From Saccharopolyspora montiporae (GTDB lineage: Bacteria > Actinomycetota > Actinomycetes > Mycobacteriales > Pseudonocardiaceae): a DNA stretch of 45,950 bases. Where the stretch lies: the NCBI RefSeq assembly GCF_015209505.1, contig NZ_JADEYC010000045.1, forward strand, positions 1 to 45,950, read 5' to 3'. The position numbers were made by a program, and so were the translations under genes. Shown piece by piece: positions 32,852 to 40,175 of the stretch. Every line of letters begins with the position of its first letter. Position 1 is the stretch's first letter. A model generated the notes under the pieces. It was not told where the DNA came from. It did no database searches and saw only the letters and a program-made list of their open reading frames with translations.

Positions 32852-33075
32852 CCATATCACGTGCGCACCCAGCGATTCCCCCGCTCCCGACGCAAACCGA
32901 GGACGGACTGGCCACTCTCTCGCTAGGTAGCCCAGCCTTCCCACCCCGTTCGGGCCGAGCGTGAACTGCTGCGCCGCCACCCGAACCCCGTGAACTCCAC
33001 GGTGCGCAGCCAACAGCAGGTGTGGTCGCCACAGATCGCGCCCCGCTGCGATCCGCCTGCTCGCCGCACCCGCCC

Positions 33076-33121
33076 GGTTCCGCGCGGCCTGACCTCCCCC
33101 GACCCCAGGCCGCGCGGAACC
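33076..33121. terminator. Perfect 15-bp hairpin before small ORF
   Basis: The arms GGTTCCGCGCGGCCT (33076-33090) and its complement (33107-33121) are separated by 16 bases. It ends 31 bases before the ATG at 33153. It could be a terminator of upstream transcription or an attenuator in the leader of the small ORF pair. Confidence 0.4.
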
Positions 33122-33152
33122 CCTTGCCCACTCACCGACCTCGGAGACACAC

Positions 33153-33341
33153 ATGTCAGCACCACCAATCCTGTGCAGCGCACAGCACAGGACAGCTCAC
33201 GCCGAGATCGGAGCCGTCAGTGCCATCGCGAGGTCCTGCTACCGCGCGCCGATCCTGGTTGAGGCGCTGCAGGAACGGGAATGGCGGCAGCCGAGGTCGA
33301 ACGCCAACACCGTGCCTGCTCCACCGGCGGTGCAGGCGTGA
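33153..33341 (+). CDS. Small ORF, function unknown
   Basis: This 62-aa ORF has a ribosome-binding site (GGAGA five bases before the ATG) and ends in a GTGA overlap with the next ORF, which supports translation of both. The peptide is Ala/Arg-rich with a possible helix (ILVEALQEREWRQ). Small ORFs of this kind are common beside XRE/DUF397 loci. No homology was recognised. Confidence 0.4.
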   Translation: MSAPPILCSAQHRTAHAEIGAVSAIARSCYRAPILVEALQEREWRQPRSNANTVPAPPAVQA

Positions 33342-33625
33342 TCCGCCCCTGGACCGACCGACACGGAACCGTACACATCCGCGCCCCGCGCGCCGGCGAG
33401 ACGGAATGCGGACTGGACGCCGGACTGCACACGAACACCCCGCCCCGGCGGGCGTGCGACGACTGCGTGCGCAGATCGATGGGCCGGGTCGAGACTAGCC
33501 ATGACGGGACGGCCGCAAAGACGCTCACCGGGCCGCCGATCCCCGGGCCAACGCTCATCGAGCGCGTTGATGCAGGGACAGGAGGGCACCCCGACAGCGA
33601 AGACTCGACGTCCACAGGGGATTAG
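33338..33625 (+). CDS. Small CxxC protein, function unknown
   Basis: This ORF of about 95 aa opens with WTDRHGTVHIRAPRAGETECG and has a zinc-ribbon-like CDDCVR and an earlier single Cys. This pattern occurs in small actinobacterial proteins encoded near XRE regulators. The GTG at 33338 overlaps the preceding stop. The frame is open to 33281. The last 30 residues look unstructured. Its stop overlaps the convergent immunity-like gene (TTAG, 33622-33625). Confidence 0.5.
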   Translation: MIRPWTDRHGTVHIRAPRAGETECGLDAGLHTNTPPRRACDDCVRRSMGRVETSHDGTAAKTLTGPPIPGPTLIERVDAGTGGHPDSEDSTSTGD

Positions 33626-34215
33626 TCGAGGTGTAGCTTGCTCATCGTTCGAGCGTTCGCACCCGCACCACTGGCGACCGAGTGCACGATCCCGTTGTAG
33701 ACCAAATCCCACAGGTCCCGGTTGTACTGGATCTCCAACAAGCTCAGCAGAACGTAGCCGCCGTGCTCGTCCCGCATCTCCAGGTCCCCACTTCCCATCG
33801 TGCCACTGACCTTGACCTCGGCCAGCTCGTACGTGCGCACTCGGGACTTGTCGCTGCGGGCGAACCAATCCGCGCCCGCCGAGAACCCCGGCTGACGACC
33901 CCTGAAGTAGAAGAAGACCGGCTGAGCCAGCAGGATCAGCCACATGTACCACAGACCGACCCAGGCAAATCCCCACAACGCCACCGTCATGACAACGGCC
34001 AGGGCTGCGGCCACCCACAAGCCGGTCACCACACTGTCCTTCGGCGAGCGCTGGTACCACTCCAGTCTCGGCCTCTCGCCCTCGGCGGGCGACGGACACT
34101 GCGCCTGATCAGGGTCAATACCGTTCTTTTCAGCCATATCCGCACGCAGAACCGGCGCGCGCGGAGGACGCGGTTCGCCGGTGATCGTGTCGGGTCGTGG
34201 CGCTGCGTGCGGCAC
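33622..34215 (-). CDS. Two-helix membrane/PH-like protein, putative immunity (copy 2)
   Basis: This 197-aa protein begins at GTG 34215, with GGAG about eight bases upstream. An N-terminal leader (GEPRPPRAPVLRADMAEKN) is followed by LEWYQRSPKD, two membrane helices (residues about 65-105) and a beta-rich PH-like domain (TYELAEVKVSGTMGSGDLEM) ending in NRDLWDLVYNGIVHSVAS. It is paralogous to the gene just upstream, 17 bases away. Position after a WxG/glycine-zipper protein suggests it protects the membrane against that toxin. It could equally be an unrelated PH-like membrane protein, since such proteins also occur alone. Confidence 0.75.
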   Translation of the reverse strand: MPHAAPRPDTITGEPRPPRAPVLRADMAEKNGIDPDQAQCPSPAEGERPRLEWYQRSPKDSVVTGLWVAAALAVVMTVALWGFAWVGLWYMWLILLAQPVFFYFRGRQPGFSAGADWFARSDKSRVRTYELAEVKVSGTMGSGDLEMRDEHGGYVLLSLLEIQYNRDLWDLVYNGIVHSVASGAGANARTMSKLHLD

Positions 34216-34232
34216 TGATCTTTCTCCATCCC

Positions 34233-34832
34233 TCAAGGCAGGAGATGAAGAACATTTCTGGTCTGCGTCCCAGCACTCGCCCCATTCGCTACGGAATACA
34301 CGATTCCGTTGTAGACCAAATCCCACAGGTCTCGGTTGTACTGGACCTCCCGCAGGCTGACCTGTGCCCAACCATCATGCTTGTCCTTGAGCTCAAGATT
34401 CCAGCTACCGGCGGTGCCGTGGACGGCAACCTCGGACAGCTCGTACAACCGCACATATGTTTCCGACCGCACCGCAAACCATTCGGCCCCGGCCGAAAAC
34501 CCTTTCGCGCGCCCCACGAGCGAATACAGGGGGATCGGCGACACGACGATCGCCCACATCCACCACACGTAGATCCACTCAAATCCCCACAAGGCCAGGC
34601 TCACGAAACCAGCAAGGAATACCGAAAACCATACCCCGATTACGAAGTACTCCCTGATGGAGCGTTGGTACCATTCCAACGCTGGCCCTTCACCCACGGG
34701 GGAACCTGGACATCTGGCGCGCGCTGAGCGTCCGTTGTTCTTTTCAGCCATGTCCGCACGGAGCACCGGTGCGCGTGGCGGCCTGGGCTCGCCCGTCGCA
34801 CTGTCGGGGGTCGGACCTGATTCCGGCATCAT
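34233..34832 (-). CDS. Two-helix membrane/PH-like protein, putative immunity (copy 1)
   Basis: This 199-aa protein starts at ATG 34832, one base after the stop of the WxG protein. Its ribosome-binding site lies inside that gene's last codons, so translation is coupled. The architecture equals copy 2: a leader identical over GEPRPPRAPVLRADMAEKN, ALEWYQRSIRE, two helices (WFSVFLAGFVSLALWGF and VWWMWAIVVSPIPLYSLV), then a beta-rich domain with LYELSEVAVHGTAGSWNLEL and NRDLWDLVYNGIVYSVAN. Third positions are more A/T-rich than in core genes of the window. Immunity function is inferred from order and coupling. Confidence 0.8.
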   Translation of the reverse strand: MMPESGPTPDSATGEPRPPRAPVLRADMAEKNNGRSARARCPGSPVGEGPALEWYQRSIREYFVIGVWFSVFLAGFVSLALWGFEWIYVWWMWAIVVSPIPLYSLVGRAKGFSAGAEWFAVRSETYVRLYELSEVAVHGTAGSWNLELKDKHDGWAQVSLREVQYNRDLWDLVYNGIVYSVANGASAGTQTRNVLHLLP

Positions 34833-34833
34833 C

Positions 34834-35988
34834 CTACCGATCCTCGTTCTCAGTCACTCGCAGCTGACCAAATGGCGTCGACCTGAAACCGATTCCGACA
34901 CCAGCCACGCCACCAACGACCGCGCCCACTGGACCCCCGATGCAAGCGCCGATCACGGCTCCACCGACGAAACCACTCGTATTGGACACGACCGATTGCG
35001 TGGCGCCCTTGCCCTGCATGACGTCGACACCGACACCAGCAGCCGTAAACACCGCCCCGGCAATCGGAAGTTTCCCTCCCACCTTTGTTGCCCCTCGAAG
35101 GAACATGTTCGATGGGGGTTTTGTCCCCTCTGGAACAATCTTGGCGTCCAGGGCCTTGGTGATCCGTGGTGGCACGTACTTGTCCACGAACTGTGATGCC
35201 TTCGTGGCGGTTGCCATGTTCACGGCGAACTGCTTTTCCATGGTCCGTTCCGCCGCGATCGTGGCTGCTTTGAGCTTGCCTGCGGGGCTCATGATGCTCT
35301 CGCTGGCCATGTGCGAGGCGAGCGCGGGGCTCTTGACGTTGGCCGCGGCGGTCCGCCACGCGGAGGTGCGAGCGGCGATCGCGGCGCCGGCACCAGCGGA
35401 GATATCGCCGAGGGTCACCGCGAATTTCGCGGGATCGAAGGTGCCGGAGAGGAACTGGACGACCTGTGCCTGGGAGCTGGTCTCCTTGTCCCGCGCCTTC
35501 TGCACGATCTCGCTCGCCTCGCTGTACGCCTGGACCTTCTTGGTGTACTCGGCATTGGCGTGCGCGAGTGCGCCGTGCTGCGCTGCCTCGGCCGGGCTGG
35601 CGTTCTCCGGCAACGTGCCCGGGTCACGAGGTGCGGGCCCGGGATCTTGGATCTTGAACCCACGGACGGTGAGACCGCCTTCCCGTGCGATGTCCCGCGC
35701 GTCCTGCATCCACTTGTGCACGGTGTTCAGGTCGTCCTGGTGGGTCTCCAACTGAGTGAGCAGGCTGGCGATCAGCAGAGTCTGACTGCTCGCCAGCTTG
35801 TCGCCCTCGGTCATCAGCTGCCGAGCACGGTCACCTGCCTCCCCCGTCCACCCGCTTTCCGAGTCCCCGCGAGCGGACACGAAGGCACTCGCGATGTCTT
35901 CCAAACCGACGCACCGCTCGCGCATCCACCGCGCCGACTCGGTCAGGGAATCCGGGTCACCGTCGACCTCGGTGTCTAGCTCTGCCAT
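34834..35988 (-). CDS. WxG-type protein with C-terminal glycine zipper, putative pore-forming T7SS effector
   Basis: This 384-aa protein starts at ATG 35988, 15 bases after the EspC-like stop, with AGGGGA upstream. The N-terminal ~100 residues are helical with SGWTGEAGDRARQLM (WxG turn) followed by a second long helix, as in ESX/WXG100-type substrates. A helical middle region follows (HANAEYTKKVQAYSEASEI). The C-terminal ~70 residues are hydrophobic and glycine-rich: KLPIAGAVFTAAGVGVDVMQ, then GGAVIGACIGGPVGAVVGG, a glycine zipper. Similar zippers make streptococcal LXG effector TelE a pore former. No nuclease or other enzymatic domain follows the zipper. Alternatively the zipper is only a translocation element and the toxic domain is missing. 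Confidence 0.8.
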   Translation of the reverse strand: MAELDTEVDGDPDSLTESARWMRERCVGLEDIASAFVSARGDSESGWTGEAGDRARQLMTEGDKLASSQTLLIASLLTQLETHQDDLNTVHKWMQDARDIAREGGLTVRGFKIQDPGPAPRDPGTLPENASPAEAAQHGALAHANAEYTKKVQAYSEASEIVQKARDKETSSQAQVVQFLSGTFDPAKFAVTLGDISAGAGAAIAARTSAWRTAAANVKSPALASHMASESIMSPAGKLKAATIAAERTMEKQFAVNMATATKASQFVDKYVPPRITKALDAKIVPEGTKPPSNMFLRGATKVGGKLPIAGAVFTAAGVGVDVMQGKGATQSVVSNTSGFVGGAVIGACIGGPVGAVVGGVAGVGIGFRSTPFGQLRVTENEDR

Positions 35989-36003
35989 CTCGGATATCCC
36001 CTG

Positions 36004-36513
36004 TTACCGGTCGTGCGGGTGGTCGGCGCCGGGCTGAGCGTCCTGCAGGTGCGCAGTGGAGTCGAGGTCGGTCTCCACGTAGAGATCACGCCCCTCGGCC
36101 ACCGCATCTCCCACACCGCCTGCGCTGGCCGACATGTTCGCTACGCCCTCGCAGATCGTGCGCATGGCGGCTTCGATCACGGCCGTGATCTCACCCGCCT
36201 GCGGAATCGGTGGTTCGCCTGCGTGCGCATCCACATCAGTGCTGGCGTTGCGCAGTGTGCTCGCCACCGACGACAACGTTTCCGGGTCGGCACCGATCCC
36301 CATCAGCCCGATCGTCGGGGCGGGAAGCGGATCGGGCTCGGTCTCGGCGAAATCGGGCACCCAGCCGCCGTCGTCGGCGCGGTGCATGGTCCAGCAGTGC
36401 CGCGCGGGCTCGGCGAGGAAGTCCTCCTCCACCAGCTCGACCAGGTGCAGGTCCAGCAGCGACCAGGTCAGCTCGAACTGCCAGCCCAACAACGCACGAC
36501 GATCCGCATCCAT
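36004..36513 (-). CDS. EspC-like T7SS protein fused to DinB-like N-terminal fragment
   Basis: The frame from ATG 36513 (GAGG eight bases upstream) encodes 169 aa. Residues 1-70 (RALLGWQFELTWSLLDLHL, ARHCWTMHRADDGGWVPDFAE, EPDPLPAPTIG) match the start of actinobacterial DinB-superfamily proteins, which normally continue with WLTWHI and more than 80 further residues. Here the text changes abruptly to MGIGADPETLSSVASTLRNA, the start of an EspC/DUF2580-like ESX substrate of about 99 aa that could use its own ATG at 36303. It is the first gene of the putative toxin cassette. A recombination event probably placed the promoter and 5' part of a dinB-like gene in front of it. Confidence 0.7.
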   Translation of the reverse strand: MDADRRALLGWQFELTWSLLDLHLVELVEEDFLAEPARHCWTMHRADDGGWVPDFAETEPDPLPAPTIGLMGIGADPETLSSVASTLRNASTDVDAHAGEPPIPQAGEITAVIEAAMRTICEGVANMSASAGGVGDAVAEGRDLYVETDLDSTAHLQDAQPGADHPHDR

Positions 36514-36838
36514 CTCCGAATCCTCGCAGAACCGGAACCGTTGATCTCTTCGAGTTAATCCCAGCGCCGTGCCCCCGTGCTGTCGGCGCCCGGCTCTACC
36601 GTGCCGTGTGCAGGATCCAGCACGGGCGAGGGACCGGGTCTCGGGGTCACGCGGCCTCCGCAGCCCGGCCACCTGTCCTATCCGGACATGCCGCGCCCGA
36701 CGGGGTCCGAGCCGATGCCGCCCTGGACCGGGTGCCGGCTCGACGAACCTCTTCCAGACCGGTGCCCCACTACCCGGCACGACGGCCCCAGGTGCCGAAA
36801 ACCTCGCATCAGCCCGATGAACAGGACGAGTGGCCTCT
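36514..36838. other. Divergent intergenic region
   Basis: This gap lies between the EspC-like gene and the TSUP transporter. The open frames on both strands are low-quality Arg/Pro-rich sequence. Apart from the ribosome-binding sites at the two ends I see no gene or clear repeat. Confidence 0.4.
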
Positions 36839-37741
36839 ATGACCGTTCCCGCATCGACTCTCGTGGCCCTCCTCGCGATCAGCGTCTTCGCGGGTGGGGC
36901 GGGTGCGCTGGCCGGGATCGGCGGTGGTGCGATCATCGTTCCGGTGCTGGTGCTGGGGTACGGTTTCTCCTTTCAGACCGCCGTTGCCACCTCGCTCGCG
37001 GCCGTGATCGCGAACTCGGCGATGGGCGCGTCCACCTATCTGCGGCAGGGCCTCACGCACCTCCGGTTGTCCTTCCGGTTGGAAATCGCGACCACGATCG
37101 GCGGCATCACCGGGGGCCTGGCCAGCTCGCTGATCCCGCGGCCGATCCTGGAAGGGGTGTTCGCTGTGGTCCAGTTCTTCGCCGCGTGGTTGAGCAGGCG
37201 GAAGACGGCCGGGTCCGCGGTGATCCCGGACGACCGCGGTTCGACATTCCCGCCGGACACGCTGACGACGATGGGTCTGCGCGCGTGCGAGACGGACCGC
37301 GGGATCAGCGGTCTCGTCACCGACGAGCACGACGGCACGACCAAGCACTGGACGGCGCGGAAACTGTGGCTGGGCAGCGGGGTATCCGTGTTCGCCGGAT
37401 TCATGTCCGGTCTGCTGGGCGTCGGCGGAGGATTCCTCAAGATTCCCGCGATGAACATCGGGATGGGGATTCCGCTGCGAGTGGCGACCGCCAGCAGCCA
37501 GTTCATGATCGGCATCACCGCCGTGTCCGGATTCCTGGTCTATTTCGCCAAAGGAGATGTGCTGCTGTTCGTCGTGGCACCGATCGTGCTGGGGGTGACG
37601 CTCGGATCGCGGGCCGGAGTCATCCTGGCCGGCAAGGTTTCGATCTCAGTGATCCGCTGGGTGTACGTCAGCACGATCGTCGCGTCCGGAGCAGCGTTCG
37701 CGCTCTCGGCACTCGGCGTCACCTCGTTGGGCGGTCCATGA
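36839..37741 (+). CDS. TSUP (TauE/SafE) family anion exporter
   Basis: This 300-aa membrane protein has two halves. Each opens with the family glycine motif: AGALAGIGGGAIIVPVLVLG in helix 1 and SGLLGVGGGFLKIPAMNIG in the second half. A long hydrophilic loop with TARKLW separates them. TSUP proteins move sulfite, sulfoacetate, thiosulfate or related anions. I prefer ATG 36839 with AGGACGAG upstream. An in-frame GTG at 36830 is possible. The partner DUF1634 gene follows. Confidence 0.9.
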   Translation: MTVPASTLVALLAISVFAGGAGALAGIGGGAIIVPVLVLGYGFSFQTAVATSLAAVIANSAMGASTYLRQGLTHLRLSFRLEIATTIGGITGGLASSLIPRPILEGVFAVVQFFAAWLSRRKTAGSAVIPDDRGSTFPPDTLTTMGLRACETDRGISGLVTDEHDGTTKHWTARKLWLGSGVSVFAGFMSGLLGVGGGFLKIPAMNIGMGIPLRVATASSQFMIGITAVSGFLVYFAKGDVLLFVVAPIVLGVTLGSRAGVILAGKVSISVIRWVYVSTIVASGAAFALSALGVTSLGGP

Positions 37742-37781
37742 CGCGGAACGAGCACGCACACCGACCACCGAGGAGTTCGGC

Positions 37782-38123
37782 ATGACCCCGAAAGACCTAT
37801 CGTCAACGCAGGCGAACAACCTCGTCGTCGCCCGTTCGCTGCGCGCGGTGCTCTACCCGGCGCTGGCCCTGATCGCCTGCGGCCTGATCTTCGCCTTGGT
37901 CGAGGGGGAACCCCTCGATGCGGGCGCGGTCGAGTTGTCGCAGATCGTCGCGCTCGACTCCACCGGCACACTGCTCGTCGCACTCGGTGTGCTCGTGCTC
38001 GCCTGCGCACCGGTCGTCGCGGTCCTCGCGGTGCTGCCCAGGCTCGTGCGCACCGGACACTGGACCCCGGCCCGCGACGCGATCATCGTACTCCTACTAC
38101 TCACCCTCGCCGCCACGATCTGA
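37782..38123 (+). CDS. DUF1634 membrane protein
   Basis: This 113-aa protein has three hydrophobic segments (VLYPALALIACGLIFAL, LLVALGVLVLACAPVVAVL, AIIVLLLLTLAATI). DUF1634 proteins are regularly encoded immediately after TSUP transporters and are presumed accessory subunits. It lies 40 bases after the TSUP stop with GGAG before the ATG. Confidence 0.88.
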   Translation: MTPKDLSSTQANNLVVARSLRAVLYPALALIACGLIFALVEGEPLDAGAVELSQIVALDSTGTLLVALGVLVLACAPVVAVLAVLPRLVRTGHWTPARDAIIVLLLLTLAATI

Positions 38124-38312
38124 CCCGTCGCCGCGTACAACCGTGGCGCCCCGAGGCACATTCGGCCATGTATCTGCCCGCAGGATTCGATTCTCATGTC
38201 AACGAAAGGTTCCACTCCTTTCCACAGCCTGCTTCTCACCTGACTGGCGGTACGAAACGTCAGACCGAGAGCAAGATCATCGGTTGATCGACGTCGACGA
38301 CAAGAGGGGCAC

Positions 38313-39308
38313 ATGACGCGCGACGGGCACTATGCGAGTTGTGAGAGGGCCGAGAGCCACAACTGCGCTTGCGGCGTCTGCGGTGGTGCATGGCATGGCT
38401 GGACCGGCGCAGTGGAAATCGCCCGAAACCCTGATCCACAACCGCGCCGAGCATTGCGACAAACGGCCGACGACAGGTGGAACAAGGCGTTCGCAAAGTG
38501 CAAGACACCAGGACGAGCGACCCTTCCCAAAAAAGCCGCCAGCATGGATTCTGTCATTGCAGATCTCGTCGACCTGCTCTCCGACGACGACGGGCGGAAT
38601 CGCGACGGGACGTGGCGTCCGCATCACGATGACCTTGCCTCCTCATCGCCCGCAGAACGTGGTCTTCCACTGCCCCGGCACACACGCGGCAGCCACACCC
38701 AACCAATGCCCCAGGGCCGAAAGCCCGATCACAACTTTTCGGTCGATGAGCTCCGGACGATCATGGAGTCCGGGTCAACGCTCGACCAGGTCGATGCGCT
38801 GGGCACGAAAGTGTTCCAGCAGGCGTTCGACGATATCGCCGAACAGTTCGGCGGAACCGTTCCCATCGAAGTCAAGAAGGCTCTCGCCGATCACTTTTGG
38901 TGCGACTTCTTAGCGAATTCCGCGAAATACCTTTCCAAGGGAATCACGATCGCCAAGCTGCTTCCGAAACGGGTTTCCGATTGGATCTCGAAACGGATCA
39001 TCAAATGGCGACAGGATCAGGATCGACTCCCCCTCGAAGACGAGATAATCCGCACCGGAACGAGGAGCATTTGCAAGCTTCTCTTGGACATCACCAATAA
39101 AGTCGATTTGCGGACGGCTCTTCTGGTGGTACGGATCCTGGCGATCCTCACGTGCAAGTCGCCGGAACGCCACCAGGCCGTCAGCAAACATTGCGTGGCC
39201 CCCATCAGCAAACATCTCACAGCGGAGACGAGGCGGCGCTTGACCCAGGTCATCGAACAAGAATGGCTCCCCGCCGTGCAGGGGGACGCGGCGCAAACAC
39301 TGCGCTGA
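38313..39308 (+). CDS. Orphan protein with N-terminal Cys cluster, function unknown
   Basis: This 331-aa protein has an N-terminal C-x7-C-x-C-x2-C cluster (SCERAESHNCACGVCGG, residues about 10-25) ending in WHGWTGAVEIA, probably a zinc site. A low-complexity linker of about 100 residues follows, then an all-helical C-terminal half (FSVDELRTIMESGSTLDQVD to KHLTAETRRRLTQVIEQEW) with a short hydrophobic helix ALLVVRILAIL. AGAGGGG lies just before the ATG. A/T-rich codons in the second half differ from neighbours and suggest transfer. I do not recognise the family. Confidence 0.65.
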   Translation: MTRDGHYASCERAESHNCACGVCGGAWHGWTGAVEIARNPDPQPRRALRQTADDRWNKAFAKCKTPGRATLPKKAASMDSVIADLVDLLSDDDGRNRDGTWRPHHDDLASSSPAERGLPLPRHTRGSHTQPMPQGRKPDHNFSVDELRTIMESGSTLDQVDALGTKVFQQAFDDIAEQFGGTVPIEVKKALADHFWCDFLANSAKYLSKGITIAKLLPKRVSDWISKRIIKWRQDQDRLPLEDEIIRTGTRSICKLLLDITNKVDLRTALLVVRILAILTCKSPERHQAVSKHCVAPISKHLTAETRRRLTQVIEQEWLPAVQGDAAQTLR

Positions 39309-39399
39309 GGACATGTTCCGTCGGCGTCAACGAGCAGCACCGCGTCACCTCCGCAGTAGGGTGTGCGTTCCAGTCATGGACCGCTTCCAGGGTGAGTTC

Positions 39400-39582
39400 G
39401 GTGTCCGGATCGGGTTCGGGCACGCCGAGCGCGGCTCGCCGGCCGCGGTAGCGGCACAGCAGGTCGTATTCGGCGGCCCGTCTGGTCGCCGTGGTCAGAC
39501 TGGTCGCCAAGAACCGGGCCACATCGGTCATCGCGGCACCGCGTTGCGGGAACTGGAAGTCGACCAGCCGCACGGTTCCCGC
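39400..39582 (-). pseudogene. C-terminal remnant of aminoglycoside/choline-kinase-like phosphotransferase
   Basis: The minus-strand frame reads GTVRLVDFQFPQRGAAMTDV, then ARFLATSLT and AEYDLLCRYRGRRAALGV. This matches the Mg-binding DFQ/DxQ region and following helices of APH-type kinases. The N-terminal two thirds, with the ATP site and catalytic HxD loop, is absent: the sequence upstream is the ssrA terminator. The frame runs on to 39250, overlapping the end of the orphan gene. It is a truncated relic. Confidence 0.6.
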
Positions 39583-39634
39583 ACAGCAAAACGGTGCGGA
39601 GCCGCCACAAAGGCGACCACCGCACCGCGGGGCC

Positions 39635-39655
39635 TACGGGGGCTCGGCCCCCGTA
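39635..39655 (-). terminator. ssrA terminator
   Basis: A perfect 9-bp stem (TACGGGGGC and its complement) with a TCG loop lies about 55 bases downstream of the tmRNA 3' end in the direction of its transcription. Confidence 0.65.
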
Positions 39656-39710
39656 TGAACATCGACGCCCCGGGAGGATGACCGGAGGTCATCGAACACG
39701 AGGCATCACG

Positions 39711-40077
39711 TGGAGGTGCCGGGAATCGAACCCGGGTCCTCCGACGCATCACCGAGACTTCTCCGTGCGCAGTCCGCTCTGTCTCTACTCGGCTTCACCG
39801 GTCACGCGGACGAGCCGGTGTGACAAGCCCAGTCGCTGTTCGGTGTCCCACTAGCTCCCGCGACCGGACCTGGTGGTGAGCCTCCTAGCTGATGCCGGAT
39901 TCCGGGGCGGAGGCTAACCCGGTCCGACAGAGTTGCTCCTCGCTCAGGCAGCGAGGGCGAACTCGCGCTGACTCTTGTCGGCGCTTATTGGTTGACGGCG
40001 ACGCTTCACGGTGGTCTCCCGCCTGCACCGGCACGCTTCCCTCGGATCACCGTACGGAGTCGAAACCGTTCACCCCC
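39711..40077 (-). ncRNA. ssrA: Transfer-messenger RNA (tmRNA)
   Basis: This RNA rescues stalled ribosomes with SmpB. The 5' end (GGGGGTG, then AACGGTTTCGACTCCG) pairs with the 3' CACCTCC to form the acceptor stem, with one G-U pair. The 3' T-arm GGGTTCGATTCCCG is intact. The internal reading frame encodes the tag ADKSQREFALAA followed by TGA (about 39,980-39,942), a typical actinobacterial degradation tag ending in ALAA. The 3' CCA does not appear to be encoded. The ends are set from the acceptor stem. Confidence 0.95.
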
Positions 40078-40175
40078 TTGCGACCATCCGGCCGCTCGAC
40101 CACGGACCGCGTCCCGGCCCGCTCACCCAGCATAACGCCCGCCCGGGCGGCGATCATTCCCGCATCCCGCACCGG

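Larger units (their letters stand above)
32720..33152. other. A/T-rich divergent regulatory region
   Basis: This gap between the XRE gene and a plus-strand small ORF holds tandem 13-bp repeats (32773-32798), a separate dyad (32835-32851) and a long perfect hairpin (33076-33121). Its first 150 bases are clearly richer in A/T than anything else in the window. No credible gene was seen in it. Confidence 0.5.

Noticed and set aside
39711..39760. A separate tRNA gene suggested by the T-arm-like GGGTTCGATTCCCG
   Set aside because: The T-arm belongs to the 3' end of tmRNA. The acceptor stem pairs with the 5' end at 40077, and the tag frame lies between.
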